From contig LN483070.1 in assembly GCA_900016675.1 (NCBI GenBank), forward strand, positions 1,054,001 to 1,118,000: 64,000 nt of DNA, written 5' to 3'. The first letter of the stretch is position 1. Every line of letters begins with the position of its first letter. This DNA comes from Arthrobacter saudimassiliensis. Lineage in GTDB: Bacteria; Actinomycetota; Actinomycetes; Actinomycetales; Micrococcaceae. The notes beneath the pieces are model-generated. The model was not told the DNA's origin and made no database searches. It was given only the letters and a program-made list of their open reading frames with translations. Positions 19,009-28,216 of this stretch are shown here, piece by piece. Both the position numbers and the translations under genes were made by a program.

Positions 19009-19845
19009 ATGGCTGACTGGAATTCCCTGCTGGCCGACGAAGCCGCTCCCGACCCGGGGGCGGCTTCGCCGTCACCGGCCCGCAAGCGAAACCGGCCCTC
19101 CGGTGAAGACTCCGGCCGCCCCGACACGCCGCGCACTGCGGCACGGGAAGCGGGGGGCCGGAGCGAAGAGGTCCCGCCGGACCGGGACGACGACGCTCCC
19201 GGGGCCGGGACCCGGCGGACGTCCAGGGGCAGGGGCGGGTCCAAGGGCAGGAGCGGGTCAGGGACGCGACGGAGCCGGCGGCAGGGGGCAGGCGCAGAGG
19301 ACGCCGCCCCGACCAAGGCCGGCGGAGCCGCAGCGGCTGCGGCGGATCCCTACGAGCAGGCACGTTCCATTGTCCTGCGGCAGCTCACCGGAGCGGCCCG
19401 CAGCCGCCGCCAGCTGGCGGATAAGCTCGCCGAAAAACAGATACCCGCCGACGTCGCCGCCGCGGTGCTGGACCGCTTCGAAGAGGTGCGCCTTATCGAC
19501 GACGCCGAGTTTGCCCGGATGTGGGTGCGCAGCCGCTCCCGGACACGCAGCCTCGCGCGGGGAGCCCTGCGGAGGGAACTGAGCGAAAAGGGCATCACCG
19601 GCGACCTGGCCGACGACGCCCTCGCGGAAATCGACGATGAGGATGAGTACCAGGCCGCCGTCGAGCTGGCCAGGCGCCGGCTTCCCGCGCGGATCGATCT
19701 TCGCGACCGCGACCAGAAGGACAAGCAGACCCGTCGGCTGGTCTCCATGCTGGCCAGGCGCGGCTATCCGCCTGGACTGGCGTATCGGGCCGTGGGGGAA
19801 GTCATCGGAGGCGAACTCGAAGGAGCCGACGAGGCGGACTTCTGA
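19009..19845 (+). CDS. recX: RecX, RecA inhibitor, with long disordered N-terminus
   Basis: Caps RecA filaments and limits SOS and recombination. It has 278 residues, against about 150-180 in most species. The RecX helical repeats start near residue 117 (ARSIVLRQLTGAARSRRQLADKL) and run to the end (RGYPPGLAYRAVGEVI). The first 115 residues are rich in Arg, Gly, Pro and Asp with an RGG-like stretch (RRTSRGRGGSKGRSG) and look disordered; such tails can bind nucleic acid, but that is only a possibility here. It is co-transcribed with recA. Confidence 0.92.
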   Translation: MADWNSLLADEAAPDPGAASPSPARKRNRPSGEDSGRPDTPRTAAREAGGRSEEVPPDRDDDAPGAGTRRTSRGRGGSKGRSGSGTRRSRRQGAGAEDAAPTKAGGAAAAAADPYEQARSIVLRQLTGAARSRRQLADKLAEKQIPADVAAAVLDRFEEVRLIDDAEFARMWVRSRSRTRSLARGALRRELSEKGITGDLADDALAEIDDEDEYQAAVELARRRLPARIDLRDRDQKDKQTRRLVSMLARRGYPPGLAYRAVGEVIGGELEGADEADF

Positions 19846-19924
19846 CGTCGGCAGGAATCGGTATGCCGCTGTTATCGTCCGCCCCGCCCGCAGGCCGCGG
19901 CGCTGAAGTAAGCTAACGCTCGCG

Positions 19925-21238
19925 ATGTTAAAGATGAGGCCCCTGGGGCAGAAGACAAACCGGCTGCTGCCGCTTCAGGCAGCGGCTGCTGCGGGCATCC
20001 TTGCCGGCGCCCTGCTCGCAGCCGCTCCCGCCGCCGCTGACGACGCGCTCACCTGGGATCAGATCGAGCAGGCGCTCGGCGACGCCGCCGCCGTTGCCGA
20101 GCACTCAGGCAGGCTTGAGGCCTCCCTCCTGGAGCTTGAGGAAAAAGCCGGTGAACTCGGGAACGCAGCGGTCACGGCGTCCTCGGAGTACGCCCTGATC
20201 CAGGCCGACCTCGCAGCTGCCGAAGAGCGGATCGCAGAGCTGGAGCAACGGCGGGCCACCGCCGAAGCCCGTTCCCTCGAACTGTCCCGCCAGGTCGGGG
20301 CCCTCGCGGCGCACACCTACAAGAACGGCGGAGCGGACAGCACGCTCGGGCTGCTCCTTGGGACCGAACCCGGCGGAGACAGCCTCCAGGCGATCGGCGC
20401 CCTGTACCGGGTCACCGACCGCGCCGGCCGTGTCTACGCCGAAGCCCGCTCCGTTGCCGACATCACGGAGAGCCTGCGGGAACAGCAGGAGCAGGCGCGC
20501 CGCGAACACGAGCGGCTGTCCGGGGAAGCCCGGGCAGCCCTGACCGAGACGCAGGCTGCCGCGGCCGCCGCCGACGCCGCCGTCGCCGAGGGGCGTCAGC
20601 AGGCCGCCGTCATGCTTGACCAGCTGGCTGCGCTGCGGGAGACCACCGCAGCCGAGGAAGCCGAACGGCTCCGTCGGCAGCGGGCCGAGGAAACGTTCCG
20701 GGAGCAGCAGGAGCAGGCGGAGCGCGCGGCACGCGGGCAGGAGCAGGAGACCGGCCGGGGAGAGCAGGAGGCCCCCGTGGTCATCGCACCGCCCAAACCG
20801 GCACCCGAACAGCCGCCCACCGTGATTCTTCCCACTCCGCCCGCCCCTGCGGACCCGGTGCCGAGCCCCGCTCCGCAGCCGGCCCCGCAGCCGGTCGTTC
20901 CCCCGGCCCCGGCTCCCGCGCCGGTGGTGGACGACCCCGCGGGAGCCCAGGCCTACGCATCGTCCAGGATGGGCGGCTTCGGCTGGGACCAGGGCCAGTT
21001 CCGCTGCCTCGTCGACCTGTGGAACCGGGAGTCCAACTGGCGGACCAGTGCGCATAACCCCTCGTCAGGGGCCTACGGCATTCCCCAGTCCCTGCCCGGT
21101 TCCAAGATGTCCGTGTTCGGGGACGATTGGCGGACCAACTACCGCACCCAGGTGAACTGGGGGCTGGACTACATCAAATGGCGCTACGGCAGTCCGTGCG
21201 ACGCGTGGGCCCACTCCGAGCGCCACAACTGGTACTGA
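19925..21238 (+). CDS. Secreted coiled-coil protein with transglycosylase-like C-terminus
   Basis: 437 residues with a signal peptide (cleavage near AAAPAAADD, residue 38). Residues 50-290 are Ala/Glu/Gln-rich coiled coil, as in NlpC/P60- and EnvC-type wall enzymes; 290-345 is a Pro/Ala linker. The last 100 residues form a lysozyme-like domain of the kind found in aggregation-promoting factors, with the likely catalytic Glu in LWNRESNW, then GAYGIPQSLPGSKM and DYIKWRYGSPCDAW. It probably cuts or remodels peptidoglycan outside the membrane. A paralogous domain follows in the next gene. Confidence 0.85.
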   Translation: MLKMRPLGQKTNRLLPLQAAAAAGILAGALLAAAPAAADDALTWDQIEQALGDAAAVAEHSGRLEASLLELEEKAGELGNAAVTASSEYALIQADLAAAEERIAELEQRRATAEARSLELSRQVGALAAHTYKNGGADSTLGLLLGTEPGGDSLQAIGALYRVTDRAGRVYAEARSVADITESLREQQEQARREHERLSGEARAALTETQAAAAAADAAVAEGRQQAAVMLDQLAALRETTAAEEAERLRRQRAEETFREQQEQAERAARGQEQETGRGEQEAPVVIAPPKPAPEQPPTVILPTPPAPADPVPSPAPQPAPQPVVPPAPAPAPVVDDPAGAQAYASSRMGGFGWDQGQFRCLVDLWNRESNWRTSAHNPSSGAYGIPQSLPGSKMSVFGDDWRTNYRTQVNWGLDYIKWRYGSPCDAWAHSERHNWY

Positions 21239-21327
21239 ACCGGCCGGCTCAGGGGGCCGCGAGCCTTCTGCCGCGCCGTTATCGTTTTGAGACTTCTCCC
21301 AGAAACGGTCGGTAGCGTCTCGCGCTT

Positions 21328-22262
21328 GTGACTTCACCGCACCCGTCCCCGCTGTCCGCACCGGCCCGTCCGGAGCGCCCGTCCGCCCTGCAGGACCCGG
21401 CGTCCGGCCCCTCACACGAACCGGATCCGACCCCCGCCCCGCCGCCCCCGCCCCGCCCGCCCCGCCCGCCGGCTCTGCCCATTCAGCGCAGCCGTCCTCC
21501 CGGCGCGAAGCCGCAGCCGAGCGGCGACGCCGCCGTCGTACCCGCAGGGCGCAGGCTGCGGCAGCCCTGGGGCTGGGCGCGGTGGTGGCCGTGACCGGCG
21601 TCGGCAGCGCCGTCGCCGGCGAGGACCTGCGCTCTTCCGTGGCACTTTCGCTGGCCGCGGCCGTGGCGTCGCCGGCCGGCTCCGAAACCGCTGCCCCGGA
21701 GCCGGCCGCCTCCGAGGCGGCCGCCGCCCCGACAGCCGACGCCGCGACTACAGACACGGACCCGGATGCCCGGCCCGCGGATACCGAAGCCGCAGCGGCC
21801 GATGCCGCCGCCGCCGACCGGGAACGGGCCGCTGCCGCGGCCGAAGCGGCAGCCGCCGCAGAGAGGGCCGCCGCGGACGAAGCAGCGGCGGCGGAGGAGC
21901 GGGCCGCCGCCGAAGCCGCCGCCGCGGAGGCCGCGGCAGCCGCCGTTCCGGTGGATGATCCGGCGGCCGCCAAGGCCTTCGCGGCCGGTGCCCTGGCCGG
22001 TTACGGCTGGGACGCGTCCCAGATGACTTGCCTGGATACCCTCTGGACCAAGGAATCCGAGTGGCTCACCTCGGCCACGAATGCCGGCAGCGGAGCCTAC
22101 GGGATCGCCCAGTCGCTTCCGGGCGACAAGATGGCCTCCACGGGCAGCGACTGGCGGACCAACCCGCAGACGCAGATCCGCTGGGGATTGACCTACATCC
22201 AGTCCCGCTACGGCAGTCCCTGCTCCGCCCTGAACTTCCACTACGCCAACAACTGGTACTGA
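21328..22262 (+). CDS. Second secreted transglycosylase-like protein, apparent frameshift
   Basis: The C-terminal 100 residues (from DDPAAAKAF) closely match those of the previous gene: [34 protein letters not shown]. Before them lies an Ala/Glu-rich segment of about 100 residues. In the frame of this domain the first start codon is GTG 21582, in the middle of a signal peptide (basic run [11 protein letters not shown], then [13 protein letters not shown]). The basic run is open in frame but has no start codon. A GTG at 21328 opens a compatible N-terminus in another frame. One missing base in the C/G tract 21431-21480 would join them, so either the sequence has an error or the gene is shifted. 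Signal, linker and enzyme domain would then be complete. Confidence 0.55.
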
Positions 22263-22387
22263 CCTTCGAGGGCGACCTTCGCGGGTCTCTTTCCGGGTCC
22301 GGCGGCAGGGACCTGGCCCGGCCGGACGGGCAGGCAAGGCCCGTCCGGATGTGCGCGGCACCGCTGCCGGGGACGTACCCTAGGAGG

Positions 22388-23908
22388 GTGAGTTTGACAG
22401 TTGCCTCCGCCCCGCAGGAACAGGCCGCCGAGCATGCCCGCACCTACCAGGTGCGCACCTTCGGCTGCCAGATGAACGTGCACGACTCCGAGCGCATCTC
22501 GGGTCTGCTGGAAGACGCCGGATATGTGCCCGCGGACGGCGACCAGGCGGACCTGGTCGTCTTCAACACCTGTGCGGTCCGGGAGAACGCGGACAACAAG
22601 CTCTACGGCAACCTGGGCCTGCTGGCCCCGGTCAAGGAATCCCGCCCAGGCATGCAGATCGCCGTCGGCGGCTGCCTGGCCCAGAAGGACCGGGACACCA
22701 TCCTGCGCAAGGCGCCGTGGGTGGACGCCGTCTTCGGCACCCACAACATCGGCTCGCTGCCGGCCCTGCTGGACCGGGCCCGGCACAACTCCAAAGCGGA
22801 GCTGGAGATCCTCGAATCCCTGGAGGTCTTCCCCTCCACCCTGCCGACGAAGCGGGACTCCGTGCACTCGGGCTGGGTGTCCATCTCCGTGGGCTGCAAC
22901 AACACCTGCACCTTCTGCATCGTGCCCTCGCTGCGCGGCAAGGAACGCGACCGCCGCCCGGGCGAGATTCTCGCCGAAATCCAGGCCCTGGTGGACGACG
23001 GCGCGATCGAGGTCACGCTGCTGGGCCAGAACGTGAACTCCTACGGCGTCGAATTCGGCGACCGCGGGGCGTTCGCCAAGCTGCTGCGCGCCTGCGGCGA
23101 CATCCAGGGCCTGGAGCGGGTCCGGTTCACCAGCCCGCATCCGGCCGCGTTCACCGACGATGTCATCGAGGCGATGGCCGAGACCCACAACGTGATGCCG
23201 CAGCTGCACATGCCGCTGCAGTCCGGTTCCGACAAGGTGCTCAAGGACATGCGCCGGTCCTACCGGTCGAAGAAATTCCTCGGAATCCTGGACAAGGTGC
23301 GTGAGCGGATGCCGCACGCGGCGATTTCCACCGACATCATCGTCGGCTTCCCGGGCGAGACGGAGGAGGACTTCCAGGCCACGCTCGACGTCGTCGAGCA
23401 GTCCCGTTTCGCCACCGCCTTCACCTTCCAGTACTCCAAGCGTCCCGGCACGCCTGCCGCCGAGCTGCCCGACCAGCTGCCCAAGGCCGTGGTGCAGGAA
23501 CGCTTCGAACGCCTGGTCGCCCTGCAGGACCGGATCAGCGCCGAGGAGAACGCCAAGCAGGTCGGCCGCACCGTGGAGGTCATGGCGACCGCGGCCACCG
23601 GCCGCAAGGCCGAGGAGACCGGCCGGCTCTCCGGCCGGGCCCCCGACCAGCGGCTCGTCCACTTCAGCGTGCCCGAGGGCGCCGAAGCTCCGCGGCCGGG
23701 GGACCTGGTCACCGTGCCGATCACGGCGTCCGCCGGGTTCCACCTGATCTCGGATCCGGCCACGGCCGCCGACTACAAGCTGCGCCGCTCCCGCGCCGGC
23801 GACGCCTGGGACCGGGCGCAGGCGGACTCCTGCGGAGTGCCCGCACCCGGCACCGGCAGCGGCAAGGGCGTCTCGCTGGGCATGCCCACGCTGCCCGTGC
23901 GCCGCTAG
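22388..23908 (+). CDS. miaB: MiaB, tRNA-2-methylthio-N6-dimethylallyladenosine synthase
   Basis: Radical SAM methylthiotransferase that adds the 2-methylthio group to i6A37 made by MiaA. It has 506 residues: the N-terminal UPF0004 domain with cluster cysteines ([21 protein letters not shown]), the radical SAM motif [11 protein letters not shown] near residue 170, and a C-terminal TRAM domain (about 390-460). The GTG is 6 bp after TACCCT (22376-22381), the leaderless pattern of this window. The AGGAGG that fills the gap would alternatively serve TTG 22394. miaA follows 2 bp after the stop. Confidence 0.96.
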   Translation: MSLTVASAPQEQAAEHARTYQVRTFGCQMNVHDSERISGLLEDAGYVPADGDQADLVVFNTCAVRENADNKLYGNLGLLAPVKESRPGMQIAVGGCLAQKDRDTILRKAPWVDAVFGTHNIGSLPALLDRARHNSKAELEILESLEVFPSTLPTKRDSVHSGWVSISVGCNNTCTFCIVPSLRGKERDRRPGEILAEIQALVDDGAIEVTLLGQNVNSYGVEFGDRGAFAKLLRACGDIQGLERVRFTSPHPAAFTDDVIEAMAETHNVMPQLHMPLQSGSDKVLKDMRRSYRSKKFLGILDKVRERMPHAAISTDIIVGFPGETEEDFQATLDVVEQSRFATAFTFQYSKRPGTPAAELPDQLPKAVVQERFERLVALQDRISAEENAKQVGRTVEVMATAATGRKAEETGRLSGRAPDQRLVHFSVPEGAEAPRPGDLVTVPITASAGFHLISDPATAADYKLRRSRAGDAWDRAQADSCGVPAPGTGSGKGVSLGMPTLPVRR

Positions 23909-23910
23909 GC

Positions 23911-24885
23911 ATGGATAAACCCCTACCCGCGCCGGCAGCGGCAGCCGCTGCCTCCGGGCCCGGCGCCGCCTCGGCTGAACGGCTGCCGGTGATCGCCGTC
24001 GTCGGCCCCACCGGTTCCGGCAAGTCCGACCTCGGCGTCGAACTGGCGCTGCGCCTCGGCGGCGAGGTGATCAACGCCGACGCCCTGCAGTTCTACCGCG
24101 GCATGGACATCGGTACCGCCAAGATCTCCCCAGCCGAACGCCGCGGGGTGCCTCACCATCTGCTGGACATCATGGAGGTCACCGAGGAGGCCAGCGTCTC
24201 GGCGTTCCAGGCACAGGCCCGCCGGGCGGTCGACGAGATCCGCTCCCGCGGCCGGCTGCCCATCCTGGTCGGCGGATCGGGCCTGTACGTGCGCGCTGCC
24301 CTGGACGTGCTGGAGTTTCCGGGCACCGACCCCCGGGTGCGGCGGGAGCTCGAGGACGAACTCGCCGCCGTCGGGCTCGAGGCGATGCGAGCCCGGCTGG
24401 CCGCCGTCGATCCGGTGTCGGCGGAGCGGCTGGGCGACGCCCGGCGGGTGGTCCGCGCACTGGAGGTCCACCGGCTCACCGGCCGCCCGTTCAGCTCCTA
24501 CATGCCGCGCCGCGAGTACTTCCAGCCCGCCCTGCAGATCGGGCTGAGCGTGGACCGCCCGGTGCTGCACGCCCGGCTCGCTGACCGGGTGCAGCGGATG
24601 GTCGACGCCGGCCTGCCGGAGGAGGTGCGCGCCCTGGACGGGCGCGGGCTGCGCAGCGGCCGGACGGCGTCGCGCGCCCTGGGCTACGCCCAGTTCCTGC
24701 AGGTGCTCGACGGCGAGGCAACCGTGGCCGAGGCCGCCGAACAGACCGTCGTCGCGACCCGGCAGTTCGCCCGGCGGCAGCTCACCTGGTTCCGCGCCGA
24801 CGAGCGGATCCGGTGGTTCGCCCACGACGATCCCGCGCTGGCGGCGCAGGCGGAGAGCGCGGTCACCGCTATTCTGGAACGGTGA
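23911..24885 (+). CDS. miaA: MiaA, tRNA dimethylallyltransferase
   Basis: Transfers the dimethylallyl group to A37 of tRNAs that read U-starting codons, giving MiaB its substrate. It has 324 residues. The P-loop [17 protein letters not shown] is near residue 32; [27 protein letters not shown] and [10 protein letters not shown] are family motifs. It ends with the usual RQLTWFR segment. The first 25 residues are an Ala/Pro leader. Its TGA overlaps the GTG of dapF. Confidence 0.96.
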   Translation: MDKPLPAPAAAAAASGPGAASAERLPVIAVVGPTGSGKSDLGVELALRLGGEVINADALQFYRGMDIGTAKISPAERRGVPHHLLDIMEVTEEASVSAFQAQARRAVDEIRSRGRLPILVGGSGLYVRAALDVLEFPGTDPRVRRELEDELAAVGLEAMRARLAAVDPVSAERLGDARRVVRALEVHRLTGRPFSSYMPRREYFQPALQIGLSVDRPVLHARLADRVQRMVDAGLPEEVRALDGRGLRSGRTASRALGYAQFLQVLDGEATVAEAAEQTVVATRQFARRQLTWFRADERIRWFAHDDPALAAQAESAVTAILER

Positions 24886-25832
24886 GCACCCTTTCCACCC
24901 AGCCGCTGTCCGCCTCCGGCCTGCCCGCCTCGCTGGCCGGCACCGTGTTTGCCAAGGGCCACGGCACCGGCAACGACTTCCTGCTCGTCGCAGACCCCGA
25001 CGGAGCCCGGGACTTCACCGCAGCCGAAACCGCGGCGCTGTGCGACCGCCGGCTCGGGCTTGGCGCCGACGGCTTCATCCGTGCCGTGCCCTCCCGCCAC
25101 CTGCCCGAGGGCCGGGCGCTGCTGCAGACCGAGCCGCAGGCCGAGTGGTTCATGGACTACCGCAACTCCGACGGCAGCATCTCGGAGATGTGCGGCAACG
25201 GGGTGCGGGTGTTCGTGCACTTCCTGATCGAGGAGGGGCTGGCCGTACTGCCCGAAGGCGCCGTGCTGCCGATCGGCACCCGCGCGGGAGTCAAGCTGGT
25301 GACCCGCGTCGCCGGCGGATACGCGGTCGACATGGGGCCATGGGAGTTCATTTACCCCGACCACGCCGCCGCCAAGGCCATGGACACCGTGGTCGACGCC
25401 GGCGGCCTCGAGGTGCCGCGCCCGGGACTGTCCGTGAGCATGGGCAACCCGCACACCGTCGTCGCGCTGGCCGAGCTGACGGAGCTGGCCGCCACCGACC
25501 TCACCCGCGCCCCCTCGGTCTCGCCGGAGCCGGACGACGGCACCAACGTGGAGTTCGTGGTGCCGGCCGAGCCGCTCGTGGTCGAGGGCATCGGCCAGGT
25601 GACAATGCGCGTGCACGAGCGCGGCGTGGGGGAGACCCTGTCCTGCGGCACCGGAGCCTGCGCGGCAGCCGTGGCCACCCGGTTCTGGGCTGGCGCCGGA
25701 GCGCCCGACGCCTGGTCGGTGGACGTGCCCGGCGGCACGGTCGGAGTGCGCTTCCTGCCCGGCCCCGACGGCCGTGAGCACGTTGAGCTCAGCGGCCCTG
25801 CCGTGCTGGTGGCCCGCGGAACGGTGCTCTAG
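24882..25832 (+). CDS. dapF: DapF, diaminopimelate epimerase
   Basis: Interconverts LL- and meso-diaminopimelate for peptidoglycan and lysine. It has 316 residues, a little longer than the ~275-290 typical. Both catalytic cysteines are present, in MCGNGVRVF and in [11 protein letters not shown], together with KGHGTGNDF near the start. It is the third diaminopimelate gene in the window, with dapA and dapB. Translation is coupled to miaA by a 4-bp overlap. Confidence 0.96.
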   Translation: MSTLSTQPLSASGLPASLAGTVFAKGHGTGNDFLLVADPDGARDFTAAETAALCDRRLGLGADGFIRAVPSRHLPEGRALLQTEPQAEWFMDYRNSDGSISEMCGNGVRVFVHFLIEEGLAVLPEGAVLPIGTRAGVKLVTRVAGGYAVDMGPWEFIYPDHAAAKAMDTVVDAGGLEVPRPGLSVSMGNPHTVVALAELTELAATDLTRAPSVSPEPDDGTNVEFVVPAEPLVVEGIGQVTMRVHERGVGETLSCGTGACAAAVATRFWAGAGAPDAWSVDVPGGTVGVRFLPGPDGREHVELSGPAVLVARGTVL

Positions 25833-25893
25833 GCCGCGGCCCCGGCCCGGGCACCCTGCCGGCCCCTGGGCCGACGACGGGCGGCCGGCGTGT

Positions 25894-25914
25894 CCGCCCG
25901 GTCCTACCGGGCGG
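25894..25914. terminator. Hairpin between dapF and the convergent methyltransferase
   Basis: A perfect 9-bp stem (25894-25902 with 25906-25914) with a 3-base loop. It overlaps the stop codon of the minus-strand methyltransferase, so it probably ends the dapF transcript rather than the opposite one. Confidence 0.5.
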
Positions 25915-26518
25915 CGCGTTCCACCTGCAGCACCCGGAAACCCTTGTCCGTGGCGTAGCGGGACACCGCGTAGCCCGCGCCCAGCTCGGCGGCCAGCCAC
26001 TTCTGCAGGCTGTCCGAGCCCAGGTTCTTCTGCACCACCAGCCAGGCGCTGCCCCCGGGCGCGAGCCGCGGCAGCCACTGCAGCAGCAGGGCGTGCAGCG
26101 CCTCCTTGCCGATGCGGATGGGCGGGTTGGACCAGATGGTGTCGAAGCGCAGGTCGCCGGGAACGTCCTCGGGCAGGCAGGCATTCACATTGTCCAGGCC
26201 GAGCGCCGCGGCGTTGTCGCGGGTCAGGCCCAGGCTGCGCTCGTTGACGTCCACCGCATACACCTGCGCCGCCGGCGACTTCAGGGCGAGGGTCAGCGCG
26301 ATCGGCCCCCAGCCGCAGCCGATGTCCAGCAGCACGCCGTCGGCCGCGGGGGCAGGCGCCTCGGCAAGCAGGACGGCGGTGCCCTTGTCCACGCCGTCGG
26401 GGGAGAAGATGCCGCCGGCCGTCTGCACGGCGCGCTCCGCGCCGTCGAGGACCACGCTGATCCGCCGGCGCGTTTCCGGGCCGGACGGCTGCGAACTGAA
26501 GTAGTGCTCTGAACCCAT
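25904..26518 (-). CDS. RsmC/RlmG-like class I methyltransferase
   Basis: 204 residues from ATG 26518 (MGSEHYFSSQP). SAM-binding motif I is LLDIGCGWGPIAL near residue 64; the NPPIRIGKEA motif near residue 130 is the N-P-P-(F/I) signature of enzymes that methylate exocyclic amines of RNA or DNA bases. In sequence and size it matches the small actinobacterial RsmC-like proteins, which lack the N-terminal half of RsmC. A 23S or 16S rRNA guanine is the likely target, but this is inferred. A TAGGCT box lies 8 bp before the start on its strand. Confidence 0.85.
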   Translation of the reverse strand: MGSEHYFSSQPSGPETRRRISVVLDGAERAVQTAGGIFSPDGVDKGTAVLLAEAPAPAADGVLLDIGCGWGPIALTLALKSPAAQVYAVDVNERSLGLTRDNAAALGLDNVNACLPEDVPGDLRFDTIWSNPPIRIGKEALHALLLQWLPRLAPGGSAWLVVQKNLGSDSLQKWLAAELGAGYAVSRYATDKGFRVLQVERAAR

Positions 26519-26650
26519 AATCCCCAAGCCTAGTGCGCCCTTGCCACCGGCCGGGGACGGGAAGAAAATGGCGCTGCGCGACGTTGACCACAGCAGGCAC
26601 ACCCACAGGCTCTGGCCTAGGATGGTGTGTAACGAATCCTAAAGGAGACC

Positions 26651-28216
26651 ATGACCAATAATTCCCGTCCTGTCGCCTCGTCCCCGGAGCTGTCTCCGGA
26701 GGAAATCCAGGGGGTAATCGACAGGATCCTCGCGAAGGACAGCGCTGTGGAGGCCAAGGCTGCGGCCGGGCCGAACGGCGCTACAGCGAAGCACGGTCGG
26801 GCCCAGGCGCTGGATGAACCAGGCCAGGAGCATTCCGACTACGACGGTGAGCAGCAGGACCTGCAGGAACGGCGCGCCCTGCGCCGCGTCGCCGGCCTCT
26901 CCACCGAACTCGAAGACGTCACCGAGGTCGAATACCGGCAGCTGCGCCTGGAGCGCGTGGTGCTGGCCGGTCTGTGGACCGAAGGGACATCCGCCGACGC
27001 CGAGAACTCCCTCCGGGAACTGGCCGCGCTGGCCGAAACCGCCGGCTCCGAGGTGCTCGACGGCATCATCCAGCGCCGGCTGAAGCCGGACCCCGGCACG
27101 TTCCTGGGCTCGGGCAAGGCCCAGGAACTCAAGGACATCGTGATGGCCACCCGCGCCGACACCGTGATCGTGGACAGCGAGCTGTCCCCGTCACAGCGCC
27201 GCGGCCTGGAGGACATCGTCAAGGTCAAGGTCATTGACCGCACCGCGCTGATCCTGGACATCTTCGCCCAGCACGCCAAGTCCCGTGAGGGCAAGGCCCA
27301 GGTCGAGCTGGCGCAGCTGGAGTACCTGCTGCCGCGCCTGCGCGGCTGGGGCGAATCGATGTCCCGCCAGGCCGGCGGCCAGGTCGGCTCCGCAGGCGCC
27401 GGCATGGGTTCGCGCGGTCCCGGTGAAACCAAGATCGAGCTGGACCGGCGGAAGATCCGCAACCGGATGGCCAAGCTGCGCCGTGAAATCGCTGCCATGA
27501 AGCCCGCCCGGGAGACCAAGCGGGCCAACCGGCAGCGCAACGCGGTGCCCTCCGTGGCGATCGCCGGGTACACCAACGCAGGCAAGTCCTCGCTGCTGAA
27601 CCGGCTCACCAACGCCGGGGTGCTGGTGGAGAACGCCCTGTTCGCCACCCTGGACCCGACCATCCGCCGCGCCGAGACCCCCGACGGGCTGGGCTACACG
27701 CTGGCCGACACGGTCGGTTTCGTGCGGTCGCTGCCCACGCAGCTGGTCGAGGCCTTCCGCTCGACGCTGGAGGAGGTCGCCGACGCCGACCTGATCCTGC
27801 ACGTGGTGGACGCCTCGCATCCTGATCCGGAAGGCCAGATCGCGGCCGTCCGCGAGGTCCTCGCCGAGGTCGACGCCCGCAAGGTGCCCGAGATCATCGT
27901 GCTCAACAAGGCCGACGCCGCCGATCCGTTCGTGCTCGAGCGGCTCCGGCAGCGTGAACGCCGGCACGTGGTGGTTTCGGCCCGGACCGGTGAAGGCATC
28001 GACGAGCTGCTGGAAACCATCTCGGCCTCCATCCCGCGCCCTGCCGTGGAGCTGGAGCTGCTGGTTCCCTACGACCGCGGCGACGTCGTGTCCCGGCTGC
28101 ACAGCCAGGACACCGAGATCCTGTCCATGGACCATGTCGAAGAGGGCACCCGGCTCCGCGTGATGGTTCGGGAAGGACTGGCTCCCGAACTGGAGCCCTT
28201 CACCACCCGTGGCTAA
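26651..28216 (+). CDS. hflX: HflX ribosome-associated GTPase
   Basis: 521 residues. HflX rescues and splits stalled ribosomes, especially under heat stress. An acidic N-terminal leader of about 60 residues is followed by the glycine-rich HflX domain (RGWGESMSRQAGGQVGS, GSRGPGETKIELDRR), then the G domain with GYTNAGKSSLLNRL (G1), DTVGFVRSLP (G3) and NKAD (G4). AAAGGAG stands 6 bp before the ATG, and a TAGGAT -10 box lies near 26618. Its end overlaps the helicase start by 8 bp. Confidence 0.95.
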   Translation: MTNNSRPVASSPELSPEEIQGVIDRILAKDSAVEAKAAAGPNGATAKHGRAQALDEPGQEHSDYDGEQQDLQERRALRRVAGLSTELEDVTEVEYRQLRLERVVLAGLWTEGTSADAENSLRELAALAETAGSEVLDGIIQRRLKPDPGTFLGSGKAQELKDIVMATRADTVIVDSELSPSQRRGLEDIVKVKVIDRTALILDIFAQHAKSREGKAQVELAQLEYLLPRLRGWGESMSRQAGGQVGSAGAGMGSRGPGETKIELDRRKIRNRMAKLRREIAAMKPARETKRANRQRNAVPSVAIAGYTNAGKSSLLNRLTNAGVLVENALFATLDPTIRRAETPDGLGYTLADTVGFVRSLPTQLVEAFRSTLEEVADADLILHVVDASHPDPEGQIAAVREVLAEVDARKVPEIIVLNKADAADPFVLERLRQRERRHVVVSARTGEGIDELLETISASIPRPAVELELLVPYDRGDVVSRLHSQDTEILSMDHVEEGTRLRVMVREGLAPELEPFTTRG

